From the NCBI GenBank assembly GCA_032718475.1, contig JAUCBJ010004164.1:1-30572 (forward strand): a DNA stretch of 30,572 nt, written 5' to 3'. The first letter of the stretch is position 1, and every line of letters begins with the position of its first letter. Below are positions 1-12,000 of this stretch, piece after piece. The position numbers and the translations under genes were made by a program. The DNA comes from Nemertoderma westbladi. Lineage: Eukaryota > Xenacoelomorpha > Nemertodermatida > Nemertodermatidae. The notes below the pieces were generated by a model. It was not told where the DNA came from and did not search any database. It was given only the letters and a program-made list of their open reading frames with translations.

Positions 1-72
1 TCTCCCTTCTTATAGACGAATCCAACATGTCCCGTACTGTCTTTATGAAGGGTTAGGGCTCGTTCAAACGGT
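1..72 (-). CDS. SDCBP: Syntenin coding exon 5, partial (residues 207-230, start of PDZ2)
   Basis: The polypyrimidine tract and CAG acceptor end at 73. The exon completes the split Arg codon from exon 4 and reads [20 protein letters not shown] then KKG up to the window edge. The [10 protein letters not shown] block is diagnostic for syntenin PDZ2. The exon is cut by the left window boundary; the remaining PDZ2 and the stop codon are outside. Confidence 0.92.
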
Positions 73-3000
73 CTGAAAAAGAAAATACCAAACCCATGTT
101 ATTATAATGTTGAGTTAAGGTCGTCGTTGCATTCTGAGTCAGAGGTGCTTATAGAAAGCCAGCAGTCGAATAGGGGAGACCGAGACCGTGACTAGGTCTA
201 CTACAGTTGTATAGGTCGTATCTTTACGGAGATGCAGAGACGCGACTACAGCTCTTTATTCTACCGCTAGAAAGTGAAATGTCTGAAAGTGAACATATCT
301 ACACCAATTTCGTTATTTACAATCGGTTTAAATTAGAACTAAATCTTAACCATAAACTCCATTCTTTACATCCTTCTTAAACCATCTTTACAGAAATGCA
401 GCGCCGTCTGCACTTCACCAATCTGCAGGTAGAGGGTGAAATGTCTGAAAGTTAACATTTTCTCGAAATTATGTTATTACCGCTTAAGTTGAAACTACTG
501 ATAGTTATCTCCTATGGCGCGGTGTTTTATTTTATGATGGTGTCTGTTCAGTATGTAGTTCTCCAATCTGCCGCCACACATTTCTCCACACATATTCAAA
601 TTTAATCTGCACGTGCACTAGAAAGCTGTAGCCACAGCGCCACAGGCTTTCTATAGTCTAATATAGAGGCCACTTTAATTTGTAGAATATTAAAAATAAA
701 CAAATAAAGCTAATTTCTAGTCCTCCAAAATCTTAATTTGTAGGTTAATTTCTAGCCCCTATTTTCTGCTTTAAAACGCTTAATAAACTTGTAATTAGCA
801 TCAAATGAGTGTTATAAGTTCCAACAAAAAGAGAAATAACAGAATCACTCAAGCCTACTTGAATTTTGAGTTTCTTATATTTAGTATTAAAAGTTCTTCA
901 AGCTGCGAATCGAAGCAATCGATCCTCTAGGGAAAAAATTACTCAAACTGTTTAGATTTTGTTTTTAACAACCCGAACTCCAGTCTCACTCTCTGACTCC
1001 TTATTGTTGTCCGTTTTACTTCCACCAGCACTTGTAAACTGCGAATGTTATAAAGTTTTATATTATAACAACAGTTAAATTATTAATTATAAACATACCA
1101 AACTAAACACTAATCCGTACTTATAATAATATAATAATATTCATTTTTTTATTCTGTTTCTACTAATAATTAATGAATAATAATTATTTATTACATGGGA
1201 AAAAAGTAGAACTTTTTTCATTATTCTCGAGACATTTATTTACCGAGCGTAAGCGAGGTTAATAAATGGTCGAGAGAATATTGAAAAAAAGTTCTACGTT
1301 TTTTTCCCATGTAATACGTATTTTATTCTAAAATTTGTTGCTCAATTGCTTAATAAAATATAGAGCAATATAGTGGTACAAAATATATTGAACTATAGTA
1401 TTTTACTCTATTGCTCCCATAGTTACTGTAATTCAAATTATTGCACTCTTCAACTCCTGATGTTGCCTTACTCAACGATAAATAATTTAGTGTTCTCGAA
1501 TAATTATTACGTAACTAGAGAGCCGCTTAACAACATAAACCAAATTTGGATATTGACTTCAGTTTTGAAGTACGCCGCGCAGACACTAGATTTGCCATAA
1601 CTTTTGAGTGCGTGCATGGATTTTGCTCAAATTACGTGCAAACCTTTTCTATGTCAATGCTCGTTGTACATATTTAATAAAATTTAAGAAATTCCACGAG
1701 AAATATTTTATTTTACTTTTTTCGCCGGGAAAAAAGTAAAATCAATGCATCCTATGGGTTACTTTTTTTCCCTATGGAAAAAAGTGCAACATTTTCTCCA
1801 GATTTTGGTCAAAATTCGAACGAAAAAGTAACAATTTAAGAATAAAATAAATAGTCTTACCTCGTTGGGGTGTATCTTAAAAAAAAGTGCCGATGTTAAC
1901 AGATGTCAAGTTCAAGTCATTTTTAGTGTAAATGTTTAGTGAAAGAGCCAGTAGTCGTGAAAAAACCTTATTTTTTACCCTTATTTTCTAGTACTCCAAA
2001 ATCTTAATGTCTATCTAAATTCTAGATTCTTAAAAATTCTACAAATTAAAGTGGCCCGCTAATATATATAAATCTGCTCAGTTTGTACTGTATGTAGGCC
2101 TATGTACTATCTATAACTATTAGTTAGTTAGAGTTAGTTATATCCATTCAGCCATTACATTAACCATATTTATTTCAATTTAATTACAGTGCATATACAA
2201 CTATCCTTTCTCAGGAACCAAGACATATCTTTAACATTAACTTATTCAATTCTATCACTAATCAATTTATCTTTCTTAGGACTAACTATACATAAACCAA
2301 ACTACACTTACTTAAGTATTAAATTACTTTCATAATTTTTGTTTGGTATATTCCAATCCAATTTAATTTGTATAAACTCATTTGTGTCAATAAATAAATA
2401 CATACATACATACATACATAACAGTGTTCTATAAGTTTATAACGTAGTATAACTGTATAAAGTCTATAACTTATAGAGCGCAATGAACGAACCCCAACTG
2501 CCCAACTCCAGTATTGTGATAAATGAATAAATGTTAACTGTATTTATTCACTGTTCCACAAAGTCTTAGACTGTAAGTTCCGCTACACAACGAAGATGAG
2601 TAGTCGACTTTCAAATACCGGAAGATTTCGGGTTAGAAAAAATGTTAACATTGTGGAAGAAAAACATATCTCAACGTGCAGACTCCGGGCTACAAAGTCC
2701 GAGTCCTTCCACCGAGAATCTCGCGGGGATTCCTTCCCTCCGGCACCGGTACTCACCTCCGCCTACGACCGGTACCTCGCCTCGGTTCTCCGACGCCTCC
2801 TCCCCCTCGACAGCCACACCGCGGTCCAGGCAGAACTGTCGCGTATCGGCGAGCGAACCACCGACGACGTGCTCGCCGCGGGACGTCGTTGCGACATCGA
2901 GTTACCGCGTCACGAACCCTACGATGCATGGGGCCGGCGAACCGACCAACTAATCCTCTCCGACGGGTGGACTAAACTGAAACGGTTCGCGGCGGAGGAA

Positions 3001-6000
3001 GGACTGGTAGCGACGGCGTACGAACGAACCCACGCCAAGTTGAGTCGGATCCACCAGGCCGCTAAACTCTACATGTTTTCCCCATCCAGCGGTCTCTACA
3101 GCTGTCCCGTTGCCATGACGGATGGAGCCGCTGCGATTCTAGAACGACTCACTCGGGAATCCGCCGACAAGCGACTAACGACGGCGTTCGAGCGACTAAC
3201 TAGTCGCGATCCGGAGGAGTTCTGGACGAGCGGTCAGTGGATGACGGAGCCTGGTGGCGGGTCTGATGTGGCCGGGGCCACGCGGACCCGCGCTACGCCG
3301 CTAGATGGCGTTGTATACAGACTCCACGGCTACAAGTGGTTCAGTTCCGCGACCGACGCCGACGTGGCATTAACCTTGGCGCGGGAACCCGGCGTCGACG
3401 GACTCAGTCTGTTCTACGTGGAAGTTCCGGATTCTAGCGGCCGACTCAACGAGATACAGATACAGAGGCTCAAAAACAAATTGGGGACCAGACAGGTTAA
3501 TATAAATAAAGTAAAATGTATTAGGCCCTATATTGACAAATTTGAAAAATATTGTTAGATACCGGTACTAGAAAAGCCATCACGCTGGCTATAAGAAGAC
3601 CGTCCATATAGTCATAGACAAACTTACGTCGGTACCGTGGCGGGGGGGGGGACTTTCGACGTAATAAAAATAACAGATTACTCTCAACATTTAAACTCTA
3701 CCGGTAACTGATTATTGGTCTATTGACTTTCGGGTATTGTTTTGGTTATAACAACTTGCCAACCTGCTCATTTCTCTTAATTGATAATTAACTGAAATTT
3801 GGCGGAGATAGGATTTGAGTCAAACAATCTCCCCCCGTTCTAAAGAATAATTTACTTTCTGTTTTTTTTCATTCCATTATATTTCCAATGACTCCGTTTA
3901 GGTTCCCACAGCCGAGCTGCTACTGGACGGAACGATAGCTCAACGGATATCAGAACCTGGGCGAGGGATATCCGCGATATCCGATATGCTAAACATAACG
4001 CGAATGCACAACGCGATATCGTCGGCGGCCCTCATGCGGCGCGTACTGGAACTCGCGAAGGATTACGCGACAAGGCGTTCAGTTTTCGGGGGTAAACTGT
4101 CGGAGAATCCGTTGCATTTGGAGACTCTGGGTTTGATGGAGGTGGAGACCCGCGCCGCCACACTGCTGGCGTTCGAGGTTGCTAGGTTACAGGGTAGCGT
4201 CGATGTTGCTAGGTTACAGAACGACGCGGATCTACTACGCATTGCGACGCCATTGGCTAAGCTGTACACTGGGAAACGGGCAGTCGCGATGGCATCCGAG
4301 GGTCTGGAGGCCTTCGGGGGTCAGGGTTACATAGAGGATACCGGGTTGCCAGGGTTACTGAGGGACGCACAGGTGCTGCCAATATGGGAGGGAACGACGA
4401 ACGTGTTGTGCGTGGACGTGCTGCGCGCAGCGGAGAAGTCCGGCGGGGCGACATTGAGGGCGTTAGCGGCGAGGGTTGAGGGAGCGGTGGAAGGGGGCCA
4501 AGTGGGATTGGGAGAGAGCTGTCAGCTGATCGCAGACGGACTGACCGCTGTACACAACTGGTTGTCCGGCAACCCCGCAGTGGACATAGTGACAGGGGCC
4601 AGACAGTTGGCCTACACCCTGTCACGGTTGTACATGGGCGGTTTACTGGTTGAGCAGGCCGCGAGCAGTGGTCTGCCCGATGACCACGTGGCTGCTCTCC
4701 GTTGGTGTAAATGCCAACCGCTAACTCTATTGCCTAACTCGCTCTCACAGCCTTCGCTAATTCACAACACCACCAACCAATCAGGGAGAGACGATACTGT
4801 AAATTTACTCAGTTTATAAATTAATTAAAAAAAGAGAGTCGGGTGAAAAAGATTTATCACCCGGGTGAAAAATATTTAAATATTTAAAAGCTGACTTTAG
4901 TTTCTTGTTTTGGTTAGAATAACATGCCACTGTAACCTGATCCTTTCCTTTAATTTATTACTAACATTGGTCGAGGTATTAATTAGCCAAGAGTGAATCT
5001 GGAATCTGGATCAAAATGAGCTTAATAGACATTATTTATAAAGAAACTAACTAACTACATGTGTTCAGAGTTCTGACACATGTTTTTCACCCGGGTGATA
5101 AATGTTTTTCACCCGGGTGATAAATGTTTTTCACCCAGGTGATAAAGAATTTATAAAATGGAAATAATTGGCCGCAATCAGCCAACGTAAACTGTCACCG
5201 TTTTATTTATATACCCGGTACATAGTTTATACTAACCTATCTCTAATGGCCATCGTTATACGTTTAGGATTCCCTTTCTTAATAACCACCATCGCTTTCT
5301 CCTTAGAGTATCCCGCGAGAACTTTATCGTCGATCGAGAGAATTTGGTCGCCAAATCGTATTCCCGCCAACGCCGCTGGGGTGCCCCGTTGTACCAGAGC
5401 AGCGAATATACCTAAATAATAAATTCAGGAAAATATTCATTGCCGTAAAATTTAATTCAATAAAATAATTGTATGAATAGAGATTGCTGGCTATAGTAAT
5501 GTCATTTTTCTCAACGTGACATCCCAATATTGCAGCCCTTTTCTCCTCGCAATGGTAGCAGATAGGAGTAGCGCCCACCCCTACCCTCGGGTAGCATATA
5601 GGAGTAGCGTCCACCCCTACCTTCGGGTAGCAGATAGGAGTAGCGTCCACCCCTACCTTCGGGTAGCAGATATGAGTAGCGCCCATCCCTACCTTCGGGT
5701 AGCAGATAGGAGTAGCGCACACCCCTACCATCGGGGAGCAGATCGCCCACCCATAGCTTCGGGTAGCAGATAGGAGTAGCGCCCACCCCTGCCTTGAGGT
5801 AGCAGATAGGAGTAGCGCCCACCCATAGCTTCGGGTAGCAGATAGGAGTAGCGCCCACCCCTGCCTTGAGGTAGCATATAGGAGTAGCGTCCACCCCTAC
5901 CTTCGGGTAGCAGATAGGAGTATCGTCCACCCCTACCTTCGGGTAGCAGATATGAGTAGCGCCCATCCAAAGCTTCGGGTAGCAGATAGGAGTAGCGCCC

Positions 6001-9000
6001 ACCCCTGCCTTGAGGTAGCATATAGGAGTAGCGTCCACCCCTACCTTCGGGTAGCAGATAGGAGTAGCACCCACCCCTACCTTCGGGTAGCAGGCGGAAT
6101 AGCGCCCACCCCTACCCTTGGGTATAGCAGATAGCACCCACCCCTACCTTCGGGTAGCAGATAGGAATAGCACCCACCCCTACCTTCGGGTAGCAGGTGG
6201 AATAGCGCCCACCCCTACCCATGGGTAGCAGATGGAATAGCGCCCACCCCTACCTTCGGGTAGGGTAGCAGATGGAATAGCGCCCACCCCTACCTTCGGG
6301 TAGGGTAGCAGATGGAATAGCGCCCACCCCTAGCTTCGGGTAGGGTAGCAGATGGAATAGCGCCCACCCCTACCCTTGGGTAGCAGATAGGAGTAGTGCC
6401 CAACCCTACCCTTGGGTAGCAGATAGGAGTAGTGCCCAACCCTACCCTCGGGTAGCAGATATCGGAAGGGTGCGTTAGGGTCGCCACCGACTTCGGCCGA
6501 CTGTTTGCTTGCACTCTTTACAACAACTGTACGGTAAACAATCATTACATTTAATAGGGCTATAAATCAATGTTAGAGCAACGGTGAATATACCCAAAGC
6601 AAAACGTGTTCTAGAAGTTTATTTTATAGTTTCTAAGCTGCTAATTACTTCGCAGCGACCCAACCTAGTTACGAGGAGTTCGGAAGAGCAGCACGTTCCC
6701 TCTGCCTTATTTTCTTACCTTTGTTGACACTGTGCCGCCACAATCCAACCTTCCCATCTGCGTTCTCCTATATTTTCTTACCTTTGCCGACACTGTGCCG
6801 CCACAATCCAACCTTCCCACCTGCGTTCTCCTATATTTTCTTACCTTTGCCGACACTGTGCCGCCACAATCCAACCTTCCCATTCGTGCCCTCCTATATT
6901 TTCTTACCCTTGCTGACATTGTGCCGTCACAATCCAACCTTCCCATCCGTGTTCTCCTATATTTTCTTACCTTTGCTGACACTGTGCCGCCACAATCCAA
7001 TCTTCCCATTCGCGTTCTCCTATATTTTCTTACCCTTGCTGACATTGTGCCGTCACAATCCAACCTTCCCATTCGCGTCCTCCTATATTTTCTTACCCTT
7101 GCTGACATTGTGCCGTCACAATCCAACCTTCCCATTCGCGTCCTCCTCTATTTTCTTACCATTGCTGACATTGTGCCGTCACAATCCAACCTTCCCATCC
7201 GCGTTCTCCTATATTTTCTTACCCTTGCTGACACTGTGCCGCCACAATCCAACCTCCCCATCTGCGTTCTCCTATATTTTCTTACCTTTGCCGACACTGT
7301 GCCGCCACAATCCAACCTTCCCATCCGCGTTCTCCTATATTTTCTTACCTTTGCTGACACTGTGCCGCCACAATCCAACCCTTCCATTCGTGTCCTCCTA
7401 TATTTTCTTACCCTTGCTGACACTGTGCCGCCACAATCCAACCTTCCCACCTGCGTTCTCCTATATTTTCTTACCTTTGCCGACACTGTGCCGCCACAAT
7501 ACAACCTTCCCATCCGCGTTCTCCTAATTTTCTTACCTTTGCTGACACTGTGCCGCCACAATCCAACCTTCCCATTCGTGCCCTCCTATATTTTCTTACC
7601 CTTGCTGACATTGTGCCGTCACAATCCAACCTTCCCATCCGTGTTCTCCTATATTTTCTTACCTTTGCTGACACTGTGCCGCCACAATCCAATCTTCCCA
7701 TTCGCGTTCTCCTATATTTTCTTACCCTTGCTGACATTGTGCCGTCACAATCCAACCTTCCCATTCGCGTCCTCCTATATTTTCTTACCCTTGCTGACAT
7801 TGTGCCGTCACAATCCAACCTTCCCATTCGCGTCCTCCTCTATTTTCTTACCATTGCTGACATTGTGCCGTCACAATCCAACCTTCCCATCCGCGTTCTC
7901 CTATATTTTCTTACCCTTGCTGACACTGTGCCGCCACAATCCAACCTCCCCATCTGCGTTCTCCTATATTTTCTTACCTTTGCCGACACTGTGCCGCCAC
8001 AATCCAACCTTCCCATCCGCGTTCTCCTATATTTTCTTACCTTTGCTGACACTGTGCCGCCACAATCCAACCCTTCCATTCGTGTCCTCCTATATTTTCT
8101 TACCCTTGCTGACACTGTGCCGCCACAATCCAACCTTCCCACCTGCGTTCTCCTATATTTTCTTACCTTTGCCGACACTGTGCCGCCACAATACAACCTT
8201 CCCATCCGCGTTCTCCTAATTTTCTTACCTTTGCTGACACTGTGCCGCCACAATCCAACCTTTCCATTCGTGTCCTCCTATATTTTCTTACCCTTGCTGA
8301 CACTGTGCCGCCACAATCCAACCTTCCCATCTGCGTTCTCCTATATTTTCTTACCTTTGCCGACACTGTGCCGCCACAATCCAACCTTCCCATCCGCGTT
8401 CTACTATATTTTCTTACCTTTGCTGACACTGTGCCGCCACAATCCAACCTTTCCATTCGTGTCCTCCTATATTTTCTTACCCTTGCTGACATTGTGCCGT
8501 CACAATCCAACCTTCCCATTCGTGTCCTCCTATATTTTCTTACCTTTGCCGACACTGTGCCGCCACAATCCAACCTTCCCATCCGCGTTCTCCTATATTT
8601 TCTTACCCTTGCTGACACTGTGCGGCCACAATCCAACCTTTCCATTCGTGTCCTCCTATATTTTCTTACCCTTGCTGACACTGTGCCGCCACAATCCAAC
8701 CTTCCCATCTGCGTTCTCCTATATTTTCTTACCTTTGCCGACACTGTGCCGCCACAATCCAACCTTCCCATCCGCGTTCTACTATATTTTCTTACCTTTG
8801 CTGACACTGTGCCGCCACAATCCAACCTTTCCATTCGTGTCCTCCTATATTTTCTTACCCTTGCTGACATTGTGCCGTCACAATCCAACCTTCCCATTCG
8901 TGTCCTCCTATATTTTCTTACCTTTGCCGACACTGTGCCGCCACAATCCAACCTTCCCATCCGCGTTCTCCTATATTTTCTTACCCTTGCTGACACTGTG

Positions 9001-12000
9001 CCGCCACAATCCAACCTTCCCATCTGCGTTCTCCTATATTTTCTTACCTTTGCCGACACTGTGCCGCCACAATCCAACCTTCCCATCCGCGTTCTACTAT
9101 ATTTTCTTACCTTTGCTGACACTGTGCCGCCACAATCCAACCTTTCCATTCGTGTCCTCCTATATTTTCTTACCCTTGCTGACATTGTGCCGTCACAATC
9201 CAACCTTCCCATTCGTGTCCTCCTATATTTTCTTACCTTTGCTGACACTGTGCCGCCACAATCCAACCTTCCCATTCGCGTCCCCCTATATTTTCTTACC
9301 CTTGCTGACATTGTGCCGTCACAATCCAACCTTCCCATCCGCGTTCTTCAATATTTTCTTACCCTTGCTGACATTGTGCCGTCACAATCCAACCTTCCCA
9401 TCCGCGTTCTCCTATATTTTCTTACCCTTGCTGACACTGTGCCGTCACAATCCAACCTTCCCATCCGCGTTCTCCTATATTTTCTTACCCTTGCTGACAT
9501 TGTGCGTCACAATACAACCTTCCCATCCGCGTTATCCTATATTTTCTTACCCTTGCTGACATTGTGCCGTCACAATCCAACCTTCCCATCCGCGTTCTCC
9601 TATATTTTCTTACCCTTGCTGACATTGTGCCGTCACAATACAACCTTCCCATCCGCGTTCTCCTATATTTTCTTACCTTTGCTGACACTATGCCGCCACA
9701 ATCCAACCTTCCCATTCGCGTTCTCCTATATTTTCTTACCTTTGCTGACACTGTGCCGCCACAATCCAACCTTCCCATTCGCGTTCACCTATATTTTCTT
9801 ACCTTTGCTGACACTGTGCCGCCACAATCCAACCTTCCCATTCGTGTCCTCCTATATTTTCTTACCCTTGCTGACATTGTGCCGTCACAATACAACCTTC
9901 CCATCCGCGTTCTCCTATATTTTCTTACCTTTGCTGACACTATGCCGCCACAATCCAACCTTCCCATTCGCGTTCTCCTATATTTTCTTACCTTTGCTGA
10001 CACTGTGCCGCCACAATCCAACCTTCCCATTCGCGTTCACCTATATTTTCTTACCTTTGCTGACACTGTGCCGCCACAATCCAACCTTCCCATTCGTGTC
10101 CTCCTATATTTTCTTACCCTTGCTGACATTGTGCCGTCACAATCCAACCTTCCCATCCGCGTTCTCCTATATTTTGTTACCTTTGCTGACATTGTGCCGT
10201 CACAATCCAACCTTCCCATTCGCGTTCTCCTATATTTTCTTACCTTTGCTGACATTGTGCCGTCACAATCCAACCTTCCCATTCGCGTCGTCCTATATTT
10301 TCTTACCCTTGCTGACATTGTGCCGTCACAATCCAACCTTCCCATCCGCGTTCTCCTATATTTTCTTACCTTTGCTGACATTGTGCCGTCACAATCCAAC
10401 CTTCCCATTCGCGTCGTCCTATATTTTCTTACCTTTGCTGACATTGTGCCGTCACAATCCAACCTTCCCATTCGCGTTCTCCTATATTTTCTTACCTTTG
10501 CTGACATTGTGCCGTCACAATCCAACCTTCCCATTCGCGTCGTCCTATATTTTCTTACCCTTGCTGACATTGTGCCGTCACAATCCAACCTTCCCATTCG
10601 CGTTCTCCTATATTTTCTTACCTTTGCTGACATTGTGCCGTCACAATCCAACCTTCCCATTCGCGTCGTCCTATATTTTCTTACCCTTGCTGACATTGTG
10701 CCGTCACAATCCAACTTTCCCATCCGCGCTCTCCTATATTTTCTCACCTTTGTTGACGCTGTGCAACCGCAACCCAACCTTCCCATCCGCGTTCTTACAC
10801 AACACAACTTCCCGCACCCCGTGTTTCACTTCGGCGCGTTTATAACCGACTATACCGCTCTCATTCGTGATTGGTCCGCTGGTGGTTGGCAGGGCAACCG
10901 TCTGTGGCGCCACCGGCACCACAGACCACTGAAAATGTAAGAATTTTTAGTCAGAAAACAATTGGCTACACTAAATTATAAGCTCTATATTCTGTATGAT
11001 CACATGACCTGCCACTTAACTGCGATATTAGCGGAGTTAGATGGCCCTTCCGTGCTTAATAATATAACATAATCAATCATAGTATATGTGTTTAACATCC
11101 ATAGATTGTATAAATTATAAGTATTATTAAACAGGACTAAGGATGATCCAACTCTATAGCAAATGGAGCGGAAAAAATGAATTCGCCACCAGCGGGGATT
11201 GAACCCGCGTCTCCCGATAAACGTTCAGGTATGCTAACCACTACACCACGGAGGCTCCTGCATCTTTCCGATTGATTTGCTATAGGTGGTAAGCTACCTT
11301 ACGGTTGCTATTGAATACAGTCCTCCTTACGGATGGATTTAATCTGTATTCTAATACAGTAGCAGTTATGACCTGTACTGCAAACGAATGTTATTGTATA
11401 TGTGTTTAACATTCCATTAGCATACCTGAACGTTTATCGGGAGACGCGGGTTCAATCCCCGCTGGTGGCGAATTCATTTTTTCCGCTCCATTTGCTATAG
11501 AGTTGGATCATCCTTAGTCCTGTTTAATTACTTATAATTTATAACATAATCATATTCTTAAGAACATAATATACAATACATACAGATAATTAATGTGAAT
11601 TACATGTGGAAGAATGTGAATGGTGGTTGATACGGCGGTATCGTTTCGGTTATATTAGGCCCTTCAGTAGCGCTACAACAGATTCATTCAAGGCCTACTC
11701 TCCCACTGCCCCCTAACACTTCATTACTTCACCAACTTCATTAGTCCAGTTAATCCACCAACGGCCTCTATACCCAACTCAATTATTTTTATCTGTATAC
11801 ATAATTAAATAATGAAGGGAAGATACAAAATGATCTACCGTGGCGCAAGAAGTCGAGGAAATCCAGCAAAGTACCTAACTGATCCTAGACTTTGCTGATG
11901 ACATAGGGATACTATGAGAAACACTAGAGGGAGCCCAAAGGCTCCTCTCCTCATTGAAGAAGGTTGCTTCTAGTGTTGGTCTTTTTGTAAATTACAAGAA

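Larger units (their letters stand above)
11126..11528. repeat. Perfect 112-bp inverted repeat around tRNA-like sequence
   Basis: Arms 11126-11237 and 11417-11528 are exact reverse complements by base-by-base reading. With a 2-bp indel, about 15 bp more of homology extends outward. The ~180-bp spacer contains the 5' part of the tRNA-like gene. A 19-20 bp direct repeat (GTATATGTGTTTAACAT-CC) lies at 11082-11100 and 11396-11415, just outside the left arm and just inside the right arm. The structure sits in syntenin intron 2. Confidence 0.9.

Noticed and set aside
1373-1600. 75-codon open frame
   Set aside because: Low-complexity AT-rich sequence inside a TIR element, with no recognisable motif.
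4063-4625. Minus-strand open frames of 68 and 122 codons opposite the dehydrogenase
   Set aside because: They are antisense shadows of a GC-rich exon and lack motifs.
2596-4819. Bacterial contamination or recent bacterial transfer of an aidB gene
   Set aside because: The gene has a spliceosomal intron and lies between syntenin exons, and related animal dehydrogenases (ACDH-11 type) are established. Its higher GC content is shared by the syntenin exons.
5168-5419. Plus-strand 83-codon open frame
   Set aside because: It is the antisense shadow of syntenin exon 4.
5554-6465. CRISPR-like array of regular repeats
   Set aside because: There are no unique spacers. Units are contiguous minisatellite copies in a eukaryotic intron.
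5324-6545. Minus- and plus-strand open frames of 60-208 codons in the 36-bp array
   Set aside because: The unit length is a multiple of three, so stop-free frames are automatic. No start context, domain or splice support.
6721-10940. Open frames of 268, 495, 669, 867 and 458 codons (plus) and up to 391 codons (minus) as repetitive proteins
   Set aside because: They arise because the 63-bp unit is a multiple of three without stops in several frames on both strands. The frames change at 1-bp indels, and the sequence is explained as copies of the syntenin exon 3 boundary inside an intron.
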